42,799 bases of DNA, taken from assembly GCA_039028975.1 (NCBI GenBank), contig JBCCHB010000143.1, positions 1 through 42,799 on the forward strand. The letters run 5' to 3'. Below, piece after piece: positions 1 to 7,136 of this stretch. The number at the start of each line of letters is the position of its first letter. The stretch's first letter is position 1. The position numbers were made by a program, and so were the translations under genes. The stretch comes from JAHBNG01 sp039028975. GTDB taxonomy: Bacteria > Chloroflexota > Anaerolineae > Caldilineales > Caldilineaceae. The notes under the pieces are model-generated. The model was not told where the DNA came from. It saw only the letters and a list, made by a program, of their open reading frames with translations, and made no database searches.

Positions 1-238
1 AACTCGGCGGCTTTCTCGCTCGCAAGAATGATGGTCACCCCGGCGTCACTTTTATCTGGCGTGGATGGCAACGCCTTTCCGATATCTCTGCCACACGCCT
101 TATCTTTCATCCTATATAACTTGTGGGTAATGGTTAGCCTTGCAGGGCGGGTATGGTCGGATACCCCAAGTTCCCCACCCAAAATGGATGGGCTACGATT
201 ACCGTCATTCATGGTGCTTAATAAGACATTTGATATGA

Positions 239-1414
239 TTATGCAATAAAGCGGGATACACCATTCGACGATGCAGCCAGGGGTGTATAATCCATCTCAG
301 GGAAATAGTCCTCACAAGTGCCTGTACGACGAATATCCCAGGTGGCACAATGAAGCGAGCCACCAAATTCGAAGACGTTGCGGAAGGGAATCGGATAGAC
401 CTCAAAGCCCTGCTTATCGAGCAACTCGTGTAGCGGGTACTCTTGCTCTTCGCAGATGACCTTTTTGGGCGATATACTCAACACATTCATAGCCAGCCAC
501 TTGCTCGATTGACAGAACATGGGCATCTCATCATTCGACGACGTGGGTTGAGGCACGTCGATAAATTGCCAGTCATTATCAAAGAAGAGCTTTTCCTCCC
601 CTTCTTTGATGGGACGCTCTGGATTGGTCAGCACGACTCCCGGGGCCAAAGGAACAAAGGTACAATCAATGTGAGAGGGGAAGAGGTCCAGCGGGAAGTG
701 TATGTCATGCACGCGGAAGCCGCGTGGCTCCAAGTGCCGTTTGAGCCAGTGGATCCCCGCGCGGTTGGTCGTCATCGACTCCTGGACAAAGATGTCGCGG
801 CCAAAGCGGCTACAGTCAGCGGCATCAAAGATGACCTCATTCTGCGTGACGCAAAACTCAAAGTCGTGCATGCGTGCATAGCGCTCTTCCAGCGGCCAAT
901 CCCAGAATTCTTCTCGATACATGGAATCATGCATGCTTGGCTTAGGCGCAGCATTCCAGAGCATGTGCGGATCTGCATTCCAATATTCATAGACCAGTTT
1001 GCGATAAGGCAAATACTCGAAAAAACGTGCCCGCCTGGACATAGTTGCTTCCAGAATTTCATTGCCAAAGGTAATCATCACATCACGCGGGCAGACGGCA
1101 CAATATTGATTCTCCACGTCAAAGAGCGGCGTCTTGACAGGGGTGCCAAAGTCATGCTTCTCCGGTCGGCGTACTGTTACGTCATGCGATTCTAGCAACG
1201 CCACCAATCCGGCTAACTCTTCGTTGGCTTTCTCCGTCACTTCCTGCCTCTTTGGGCCTCGGGGAAATGGAAAGGTTTCGGCCGCTTTTTTGTCGCGTAA
1301 CGCAGGGCGGCTTCCTGGCTCGGTTGGCTCAAAGTAAGCGTCATCGGCAATGCCCACGACGATTTCTTCTAGTTCATCCCACTCATTCCATGCGTTGACG
1401 ATTCCTGTTGGCAT
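239..1414 (-). CDS. Glycine/arginine-type amidinotransferase (AGAT family)
   Basis: It should transfer the amidino group of L-arginine to an amine acceptor through a Cys-amidino intermediate. From the ATG at 1414 it is 391 residues, the usual family length. The N-terminus (VNAWNEWDELEEIVVG) is typical. The three catalytic residues are visible: Asp207 in RFGRDIF, His248 in SHIDCTF and Cys356 in LHCATWDIRR, matching Asp254/His303/Cys407 of human AGAT. The 1414 start is preferred over the in-frame ATG at 1429 because GAAGGAAG lies just before it, while the 1429 ATG overlaps the end of a repeat element (1429-1543). The gene points the same way as the Rieske/amidohydrolase genes at 2119-3655 but is separated from them by about 700 bp of repeats. 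The family includes creatine-pathway AGAT and the CyrA/SxtG enzymes of cyanotoxin pathways. The acceptor cannot be read from sequence. The family call is secure. Confidence 0.93.
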   Translation of the reverse strand: MPTGIVNAWNEWDELEEIVVGIADDAYFEPTEPGSRPALRDKKAAETFPFPRGPKRQEVTEKANEELAGLVALLESHDVTVRRPEKHDFGTPVKTPLFDVENQYCAVCPRDVMITFGNEILEATMSRRARFFEYLPYRKLVYEYWNADPHMLWNAAPKPSMHDSMYREEFWDWPLEERYARMHDFEFCVTQNEVIFDAADCSRFGRDIFVQESMTTNRAGIHWLKRHLEPRGFRVHDIHFPLDLFPSHIDCTFVPLAPGVVLTNPERPIKEGEEKLFFDNDWQFIDVPQPTSSNDEMPMFCQSSKWLAMNVLSISPKKVICEEQEYPLHELLDKQGFEVYPIPFRNVFEFGGSLHCATWDIRRTGTCEDYFPEMDYTPLAASSNGVSRFIA

Positions 1415-1428
1415 AGGGACTTCCTTCA

Positions 1429-1543
1429 TATAGATGGCCAGAAAAAGCGCTTGTCCCCATGAAGATGGGGATGTCCTTCCTTCTTGAGATTTCCCAGAGT
1501 GGATGGATCACGAGTCGGGGCAAGACTTTTCTGGCGAAGTATA
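1429..1543 (-). repeat. MITE family 1, copy A
   Basis: This 115-bp element reads on the minus strand from TATACTTCGCCAGAAAA to TTTTTCTGGCCATCTATA. Its imperfect terminal inverted repeats are TATACTTCGCCAGAAAA and TATAGATGGCCAGAAAAA. An inner inverted pair based on CTTGCCCC and GGGGACAAG is also present. It has no coding capacity. The terminal TATA (1429-1432) overlaps the first in-frame ATG of the amidinotransferase. The other copies are at 6788-7014, 9223-9334, 16657-16749 and 34998-35297. Confidence 0.85.
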
Positions 1544-1716
1544 AATGTATTGTTTTACTGACTGAACAATGATATGAATTAATACGAATAGAATTAGGAG
1601 GGATGATTTAGTATAGCAGCCATGCGTGGATCAAACGTGGAATGAATGTGGAATGAATGTGGCTCGGGCATGAAATTCGCCTTAAAATTCCTGTTTTATT
1701 CGCTTGTTTTACTATC

Positions 1717-1846
1717 TATAAGATACTGTTGGCGAATTCAAAAATATCCATATGATGTGGAGGTAGGCACGCCTCGTGCCGGTTTCTGACGCATAGTCGC
1801 ACGGGGCGTGCTCGCTCAACAAACAATTCGCCAACAGTATCCTATA
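1717..1846. repeat. MITE family 3, single copy
   Basis: This 130-bp element has near-perfect 22-bp terminal inverted repeats. The core GATACTGTTGGCGAATT at 1722-1738 is matched exactly by its reverse complement at 1825-1841, and each end is flanked by TATA with one mismatch between. A GC-rich imperfect inner inverted repeat (about 1768-1808) surrounds CGTGCC/GCACGGGG. It contains no ORF. Its right TATA (1843-1846) is also the left TATA of the degenerate family 2 copy that follows, so one element inserted at the edge of the other. Confidence 0.8.
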
Positions 1847-1927
1847 ATGGGAGCGATTTCAAAATGTGTATATTTCAAAGCTCCAGCAGAAAGACCAAAT
1901 ACTTGTTTTCAAACAGAGCTGAGAATG
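1843..1927 (+). repeat. MITE family 2, degenerate copy
   Basis: This 85-bp stretch runs from TATAATGGGAGCGATTTCAAAA to GTTTTCAAACAGAGCTGAGAA. It matches the ends and exact length of the cleaner family 2 copies at 33105-33189 and 36046-36131, with several substitutions in each end. It has no coding capacity. With the family 1 and family 3 elements it fills most of the 700 bp between the amidinotransferase and Rieske genes. Confidence 0.6.
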
Positions 1928-2118
1928 AAGATTGTATAAAACCCGAAACTTGGCCTTGTCATTCCCGCTAACAACATGCGGGAATCCATACGTTTCTCAC
2001 CCTGTGGATGCCGTTTGTGAAGCATGTGCAAAGCGCCATTACTCCTTTCGAACATGACACGTTGTTTGCCTAGGTTTTTGTTATTTCTTCCGCGTTCCTT
2101 AATCAGTCCTGATTCGTA

Positions 2119-2529
2119 TCAGCCATACAAAACCACTTCATCCCCCTCCTGCACGACTTTATACGTCTTGACGCGCATCCTCTCATCACAGAGCGCTCGC
2201 CCCGTCTTAATATCAAACTCCCATTGATGCCAGGGGCATTTGAGAATTTCGGATTCCCGTTCTCGCTCCACGTGATAGACGCCGGATGAGACCATTAAGG
2301 GGCGAATGCGACCGTGACAAAGGGGGGCGCCTCGATGGGGGCAGATGTTTCGTAATGCGTAAAATTCACCGCCGACATTAAAAACACCAACCTCCCGTCC
2401 GCGCACAGTGATAATTTTACGCTCGCCCGGCGGCAGATCGGCGACTTGGGCTACGACCAAACGGCGATTTGTGCTAGAGAGCTCCTGGTTGGGGGATTCC
2501 TCGCTTGAATCATGTTTGCTTGATGTCAT
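2119..2529 (-). CDS. Rieske [2Fe-2S] ferredoxin-like protein
   Basis: This small soluble iron-sulfur electron carrier is 136 residues from the ATG at 2529. The cluster ligands are Cys63 and His65 in CPHRG and Cys98 and His101 in CPWHQW. The 32-residue spacing between the two halves is longer than in classic Rieske ferredoxins. The frame is open further upstream inside the amidohydrolase gene, but that stretch does not look like a Rieske N-terminus. The chosen ATG follows the amidohydrolase stop codon by one base, which implies translational coupling. There is no oxygenase catalytic domain, so this is not a complete Rieske oxygenase. It may pass electrons to a partner enzyme or be a structural partner of the amidohydrolase. 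The domain is certain and the partner is inferred. Confidence 0.88.
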   Translation of the reverse strand: MTSSKHDSSEESPNQELSSTNRRLVVAQVADLPPGERKIITVRGREVGVFNVGGEFYALRNICPHRGAPLCHGRIRPLMVSSGVYHVERERESEILKCPWHQWEFDIKTGRALCDERMRVKTYKVVQEGDEVVLYG

Positions 2530-2530
2530 C

Positions 2531-3655
2531 TTAGAGTCCGTAGAGTTCCCTGGCGGTATCAGCCATGACCCGTTGACGTAGTGCTTCGTCATAGCCCTTG
2601 AGGCAAGCACTCGGCTCGTCCCAATCCCAGTGGGGGAAGTCACTGGCAAAGACCAGAACTTCATCAGCATGAACGGAGGCCAGGAGGTTATCCAACTCGG
2701 CTCGGGTTGGCGTAGTGGGCAAAGGCTGGGTGCCAAAACGGATATGTTCTCTCAGATACTCGCTAGGCAGCCGCTTGATCCAAGGCGTATAGTCGCGCAG
2801 GCTCTTCCAGTCGCTGTCCATGTGCCACATAAGGCCAGGCACCCAGAAAAAGTCATGCTCGATAAAGAGAAAACGAAAGTTGGGGAACTTCTCAAAGACG
2901 CCTTCACAGATCAGGCTGGTAACGTGGGCCATGGCGACCTGAGGTCGGGCCATGCGCATCTCCAAATAGTAGGTGGGATAGCCGGCTGCAGTGGGGGAAC
3001 TACCGATGCCCGCCCCTTCTCCACCAAAGTGGACACACATGGGCAAGCCTACCTCTTCACAAGCTGCATAGATGGGATGATAGTGACGATTGCCAAAGGG
3101 TTTCTCCGCACCGGCAGGCATAAGAACCTGAATAAACTCCTCCCGTTCACCAAGGCGATAGATCTCCTCGACGGCTAATGCTGGATCTTGGGGCGCAATG
3201 TGAATCGACGCGCGAATGCGAGAATCAGCAGAGATCCACTGTTCGAGTGTCCAGTCGTTAAAGGCGCGGCAATAGGCCGCGGCATAGTCTGGATCAGAAT
3301 GAACCGCTGCTGCATAAGGCCCCCCCGTCAGCACACCAACATCGATCTCATATTTATCCAAGTGTTGGATAAGGGCCACCTCGGGTCGGGCATAAGGGCT
3401 TTCATCGGTGTCAGCCCAAAGCTCATAGCGAACCCCCTTCCAGGGCATATTGGTGTGGCCCAAGCTAGGCATCATGGAGCCAAAGTCTTGGATATACTCC
3501 ACATAGTGTTTGGGTAAATAGGGGAATAGATCGCTCTGCTCGAGATTCTTATGGTGAATGTCGCAGTCAATCAAGCGAATAGGAGCCGATTTTTGTGCTC
3601 CATTCATAGCCTGGGGTTGCGGAATCGTCTCTGGCGTTTCGACAGTGGCCAACAT
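2531..3655 (-). CDS. Amidohydrolase family 2 (metal-dependent hydrolase/decarboxylase)
   Basis: This 374-residue TIM-barrel metal-dependent hydrolase belongs to the Amidohydro_2 superfamily, which includes ring-cleaving hydrolases and non-oxidative decarboxylases. Visible motifs are the N-terminal metal site IDCDIHH (Asp32, His34), a mid-barrel His in CVHFGGEG, the family signature FRFLFIEHDFFWVPGLMW, and the C-terminal catalytic Asp in VFASDFPHWDWDEP. The ATG at 3655 is chosen because AAGGAG lies seven bases before it; the frame continues 13 codons further up without good initiation context. The Rieske gene starts one base after its stop, so the two are made together. Amidohydrolase/Rieske neighbours recur in Actinobacteria and Chloroflexota as far as I recall, but their substrate is not known to me. 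Confidence 0.9.
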   Translation of the reverse strand: MLATVETPETIPQPQAMNGAQKSAPIRLIDCDIHHKNLEQSDLFPYLPKHYVEYIQDFGSMMPSLGHTNMPWKGVRYELWADTDESPYARPEVALIQHLDKYEIDVGVLTGGPYAAAVHSDPDYAAAYCRAFNDWTLEQWISADSRIRASIHIAPQDPALAVEEIYRLGEREEFIQVLMPAGAEKPFGNRHYHPIYAACEEVGLPMCVHFGGEGAGIGSSPTAAGYPTYYLEMRMARPQVAMAHVTSLICEGVFEKFPNFRFLFIEHDFFWVPGLMWHMDSDWKSLRDYTPWIKRLPSEYLREHIRFGTQPLPTTPTRAELDNLLASVHADEVLVFASDFPHWDWDEPSACLKGYDEALRQRVMADTARELYGL

Positions 3656-3742
3656 GGTCTTCTCCTTTTTATACGTCTTGGCCAGGACGCGCACTATGAA
3701 TCATGCAATGCGTGTCCTGGTAAACTTATGCTTTGTGGTGAC

Positions 3743-4330
3743 TCAATAGGTCAATATCTCATCAAAATAGGCCGTACCTGGCTCAAAAAGGAGCAGAGAA
3801 TAGCGCTTCTTGCGCCCAATCTTCTTTCCTGCAAAGGTATCTTCATCCGGCAAGATGGCGTGGCTCCACTTATAGCGAGAATCGCCAGCCATCACATACA
3901 TAGATTTTTCCGGGATGAGGATCTTTTCGTGCCGATTTGGCGGTTCTTCTTCATAGTAGTTGGCTACACAGGGGGAATTAAAGCTAAAGACCGCTACGGT
4001 ATCACCGCTAAGGGTAGAGGCATCGATGTGCCGTTTGATGTACCCATTGCTTTCGTAGCCGAGGAGCGAACAGCCTAAGCGCAATTTTCCTTGGGAAGGA
4101 GCCTTAAATACCTTCAACTCCTTCATCTTTTTAAAGAGATAAGCCATCATAGGATCAAAGACGGCATCAAAGGCATTGTTATCCCAAAAACCAAAGCCAT
4201 CATAGTGGCCTTGATTTCGATCATAGACGGCATTGTCCATCTGCTTCACAAAGTCATCATGGAAGTTATCTGGAATCACATTTTCATAAAATCGCAATCC
4301 AGGAACAGGGGTCTCTATGGCTTGCATCAT
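3743..4330 (-). CDS. 2-oxoglutarate/Fe(II)-dependent oxygenase
   Basis: This 195-residue double-stranded beta-helix oxygenase uses 2-oxoglutarate, O2 and Fe(II). The facial triad is visible as His101-x-Asp103 (RHIDAS) and His157 (KWSHAI), with Arg176 (KKRYSLLLFEPG) placed to bind the 2OG carboxylate. The overall pattern is AlkB-like/prolyl-hydroxylase-like in size. AAGGAGAAG directly precedes two tandem ATG codons at 4330 and 4327, and either may be the start. It lies 87 bp upstream of the amidohydrolase on the same strand, with a similar AGGAGAAG leader, so the three minus-strand genes 4330-2119 probably form one operon. A nucleic-acid demethylase role is possible, but the context favours small-molecule hydroxylation. 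Confidence 0.82.
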   Translation of the reverse strand: MMQAIETPVPGLRFYENVIPDNFHDDFVKQMDNAVYDRNQGHYDGFGFWDNNAFDAVFDPMMAYLFKKMKELKVFKAPSQGKLRLGCSLLGYESNGYIKRHIDASTLSGDTVAVFSFNSPCVANYYEEEPPNRHEKILIPEKSMYVMAGDSRYKWSHAILPDEDTFAGKKIGRKKRYSLLLFEPGTAYFDEILTY

Positions 4331-4605
4331 TCTTCTCCTTGCTTTTCTGTGCTTCTTCTCTGTGGGCCGAACAGTTGAAGAGAGTCGTTTCTCGCTATTA
4401 TATATCATTTTTTGTAGACTGCAACCAGCCCAAAATCGTCAAGCACCTAAGTGCGGTCACGTTGTCACCTGGAAGCTAGAAGCCAGCTTCTGCATTCTGC
4501 TAGACTATGGTCAAACTTTTTTGTAATTGGCTATCCCGCGGTCAATGACAAAGCATCTAGCCAAGCAACCAGCAAACAACAGATAGGGAAAAGTTCAAAC
4601 GATAT

Positions 4606-5187
4606 ATGCAAAGATTATTGGATACCATAGCAGAAATTTTGGCGATTGAAGGGCTAAAACGAAATCATCAGCCGCTTAAGTTTACATCTTTTCTAAGTGT
4701 AAGCTTGCTATTTGCACCAGGGATTTTCTTCGTTGGTGCGATTTGGCTGCTCAAGGATATTCATCCGCGTTTTGAGTGGGCTAACGATCTAAGTCAATAT
4801 CCTTGGCACTTCTGGGGCATTGCTTTTTTCGGACTGATGGCCACGTTAGGTGGTGTGGGTGACTGGATTTTTCACAAAATTTATACGACTGTTGGCCCCC
4901 ACGAACATCATAGTCATCTTCTTGCCTTGGGTGCAGGTGGTTTGGTCTTTATTTTGATGGCGGTTTCGTCTGTCGTCGAACATCCTCAAGTTTGGCTTTT
5001 GCCCCTCTTGATCGCTTTGCTTATCACGGTAACGCTGATCTGTTACGACGAATTTGCCTTTCACGTCCGTCGCTGTAAACCCTTTGAAACGATGTTGCAT
5101 CGTCTTTTGGTCTTTGGTAATGGCATCGCATTTCTAATCTGGGTGGATTGGATCTTCGCTTCAGGAGTAGGCCATGCAAGCGCATGA
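4606..5187 (+). CDS. Unrecognised integral membrane protein
   Basis: I do not recognise this 193-residue protein. It has about four hydrophobic segments (residues ~30-50, 68-85, 105-145 and 165-185). It is rich in histidine and acidic residues near the membrane faces: GDWIFHK, PHEHHSH, YDEFAFHVRRC and FETMLHRLL. That arrangement could bind a metal, as in some membrane-bound hydroxylases and hydrolases, but it matches no His-box pattern I know well. It is the first gene of a plus-strand operon and overlaps the next by 14 bp. The start at 4606 has only weak GGGAAAAG upstream. Confidence 0.72.
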   Translation: MQRLLDTIAEILAIEGLKRNHQPLKFTSFLSVSLLFAPGIFFVGAIWLLKDIHPRFEWANDLSQYPWHFWGIAFFGLMATLGGVGDWIFHKIYTTVGPHEHHSHLLALGAGGLVFILMAVSSVVEHPQVWLLPLLIALLITVTLICYDEFAFHVRRCKPFETMLHRLLVFGNGIAFLIWVDWIFASGVGHASA

Positions 5188-5818
5188 TTTACTGGCAAAG
5201 GCCGCGGCCCTCTATGATGCGCCTCAGTTCCCCTTTGCTGCTATAGCCGAAAGAGAAGGCTGGTCCACAGATTTCAACTTTGGGGCCGAGTGGATGCGTA
5301 TCGTCATGGTCTACCACCGTCAAAGGAGTATCGAACCCCGCCATGCTCCCTATAACCTTTTGGGCATTTTGAAATATGGTATAGCCTGCCTGGGTGTGCT
5401 GATTTATCTCCTGCTAATAGGCTGGACCGGGATCTGGACTCTTGTTCCTGGTTTCGTCTTAGTCTTTTATGCGATTGAGGCGCAAATGGTCTTTCTCTTC
5501 CCGCTTGTAATCGACGGAAGCTCGATTCGGTTCGACAGTTCCGAAGATAACTACTTGAATAGTCCTGTTCTCTCCATCATTCCCACCGAATACAGGGCCG
5601 ATCATCCTCTGATCCAAGCATTTCGCGAGAGTCGCTTATGGACTCAAAGAGCGGGAGGGACGGCACGGGTCATGAGGATCGTGATGCAACTTGCCGTGGT
5701 CATGCTCTGTGGTGGTTTTGTAGGAAAAGGGTTTGTCCGTTCATGGGCCTTAGGGTGTCTAGCTGTTGTCCTGTGGTATGAGGAATTACGCCATGCTGAG
5801 TATTTTATCCCGAAATAA
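5174..5818 (+). CDS. Unrecognised membrane protein
   Basis: This 214-residue protein has a soluble N-terminal part (about 1-65), two close membrane segments (~68-85 and 88-115), a polar stretch (~120-165, including SSEDNYLNSPVLSIIP and TEYRADHP) and one or two C-terminal helices (~175-205). I do not recognise the family. It starts inside the preceding gene with GGAGTAGGCC as the ribosome site, and its last 26 bp overlap the metallophosphoesterase start. The four genes of 4606-6769 are therefore translationally coupled and probably act together. Confidence 0.72.
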   Translation: MQAHDLLAKAAALYDAPQFPFAAIAEREGWSTDFNFGAEWMRIVMVYHRQRSIEPRHAPYNLLGILKYGIACLGVLIYLLLIGWTGIWTLVPGFVLVFYAIEAQMVFLFPLVIDGSSIRFDSSEDNYLNSPVLSIIPTEYRADHPLIQAFRESRLWTQRAGGTARVMRIVMQLAVVMLCGGFVGKGFVRSWALGCLAVVLWYEELRHAEYFIPK

Positions 5819-6458
5819 ACTTCAAGTCCGAGAGGAGGCGTTCCAATTTGGCACGGGTTTGCGCTTGCTATACATCAGCGATCTACACCTAACTCGTTGG
5901 GTCCCCCATATTGTCGATCAGCTACTTGATGTGTGCCGAAGATCTTGCCCTGATCTGATCCTATTGGGGGGAGATTTACTAGACTTGGCGAATGGCTCGG
6001 AGTTGCTTGCATTCTTTATTCACATGTGCGGTTGTTCTGTATGGGCCATTGCTGGCAATCACGACAGGTTCGTTGGGGTTGAGGTTGTACGAGGTTGTGT
6101 TGAATCAGCGGGTGGGCATTGGCTAGAGGGTGAAATTGAGCTGCACCCTCGTCTTTCGCTCAGTGGAGTTTGTCATCCAAGCCAAGCAGAACGGAGCATT
6201 CTGTGCGCCCACGATCCAGCCCTCTTTCCCAAAGCAGTAAAAGCAGGCTTTGACCTGACATTGGCCGGACACCTGCATGGCGGCCAGTGTATTTTCTATG
6301 AGCGTAATGGCAAACTCTATCCTGGTACGCTACTCCATCAGTGGACAGGCGATCGTTTTACCTACTCTGGGTCTAACCTGTTGGTCAGTAAAGGTGTTCA
6401 TGATACGCTTCCCTTGCGTTGGAACTGCCCCCGAGAGGTACTCTTATGTTGCTGTTAG
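5793..6458 (+). CDS. Calcineurin-like metallophosphoesterase
   Basis: This 221-residue binuclear metal phosphoesterase has the full motif series: Asp30-x-His32 (YISDLHLT), GGD with Asp61, GNHD (Asn89, His90, Asp91), His140 in CAHDP, and GHLHGGQ (His160, His162). The family includes YaeI/UDP-diacylglucosamine-hydrolase-like and cyclic-nucleotide phosphodiesterases. The ATG at 5793, with GAGGA nine bases upstream, is preferred to the earlier in-frame 5766. No signal peptide or anchor is seen. The neighbours are membrane proteins and a small transporter, so its substrate may be lipid-linked, but this is inference. Confidence 0.88.
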   Translation: MLSILSRNKLQVREEAFQFGTGLRLLYISDLHLTRWVPHIVDQLLDVCRRSCPDLILLGGDLLDLANGSELLAFFIHMCGCSVWAIAGNHDRFVGVEVVRGCVESAGGHWLEGEIELHPRLSLSGVCHPSQAERSILCAHDPALFPKAVKAGFDLTLAGHLHGGQCIFYERNGKLYPGTLLHQWTGDRFTYSGSNLLVSKGVHDTLPLRWNCPREVLLCCC

Positions 6459-6769
6459 TCTGGCTCACTTACTTCGCTACCCATCTATATGGTCATGTGG
6501 CCCTAAAATTTGCTAGCAGTGAGGTGTCGATGTGGCAGGTACTGGTTAGCGGGTGGGGCTTATCAGCCATTGCATCCTGGTTGATCTCTGGCGTGGCGTG
6601 GACCTTTGTCCTCTCCAAACAGTCATTGCTTACCGCCAATACCGTATCGGCCCTTACATATGTGCAGATTGCGCTGGCTGCACTTTTTGTCTTTGGAGAG
6701 GATTTGACGGTTGGTAAATTTATGGGTATTCTCTGCGTCTGCGGCGGTATCTTTTTGGTGACCCAATAA
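6446..6769 (+). CDS. SMR/EamA-like small membrane transporter
   Basis: This 107-residue protein has four predicted transmembrane helices, the size and layout of small multidrug resistance proteins and of ArnE/ArnF-type undecaprenyl-phosphate-sugar flippase subunits. The pattern GHVALKFAS in helix 1 and FGEDLTVGKFMGILCVCGGI near the C-terminus fits the half-EamA fold. The ATG at 6446 has GAGAGG just upstream and overlaps the phosphoesterase by 13 bp. It may move a lipid-linked or amphipathic compound handled by the operon. Drug efflux cannot be ruled out. Confidence 0.75.
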   Translation: MLLLVWLTYFATHLYGHVALKFASSEVSMWQVLVSGWGLSAIASWLISGVAWTFVLSKQSLLTANTVSALTYVQIALAALFVFGEDLTVGKFMGILCVCGGIFLVTQ

Positions 6770-6787
6770 TGACATGAATTCAGAACA

Positions 6788-7014
6788 TATACTTCGTCAG
6801 AAAAGTCTTGTTTCGACTTTTGACCAAGTCATTCTAAGAAGCTGTCTGAAAAGGGTAAGAGCGTGTCATTCTGAAAGAGCGGAGCGACTGAAGAATCTGC
6901 ATTTTGGCTTGAAACGACCGTGAGATCCTTCGTCGCAGGCTCCTCAGGATGACTTTCCAGACAGCTTCTAAGAAAATTCGAGATGGGAGGACAGAATTTT
7001 TCTAGCCATCTATA
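6788..7014 (+). repeat. MITE family 1, copy B, interrupted
   Basis: The left end TATACTTCGTCAGAAAAG (6788) and right end TTTTTCTAGCCATCTATA (to 7014) are family 1 termini. The roughly 227-bp span is about twice the normal size because another inverted-repeat element (6837-6969) lies inside it. The right TATA is fused in frame to the start of the glycosyltransferase reading frame (codon TAT at 7011). Confidence 0.82.
6837..6969. repeat. Palindromic element nested in MITE copy B
   Basis: The ends AGAAGCTGTCTG (6837-6848) and CAGACAGCTTCT (6958-6969) are perfect 12-bp inverted repeats. The interior is itself an imperfect palindrome running from GTCATTCTGAAAG to CTCCTCAGGATGAC. TTCTAAG occurs at both junctions and may be the target duplication, although it overlaps the terminal repeat. 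Palindromes of this GTCATTCTGA type are common dispersed repeats in Chloroflexota and some other phyla. It disrupts the family 1 copy around it, so it is the younger insertion. Confidence 0.78.
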
Positions 7015-7136
7015 AAACTCGTCTTTCCATCGCCATATCGATAATTATCGCCCTCATCGTCCGTTGGCTCTACCACATTCGCTGGGCGGGGCTTGATTTC
7101 TGGGGTGATTCTTACCATCACTGGCTGATTAGCCAC

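Noticed and set aside
1..212. Minus-strand open frame from an ATG at 212 running off the left edge (about 70 codons, beginning MNDGNRSPSILGG).
   Set aside because: No ribosome site, no recognisable motif and a composition rich in short repeats (GGGTAT...ATACCC); it may be a partial gene but cannot be supported from this much sequence.
443..1195. A 250-codon plus-strand frame across the amidinotransferase.
   Set aside because: It is a shadow of the strong minus-strand gene with its catalytic triad; the translated product shows no protein-like pattern.
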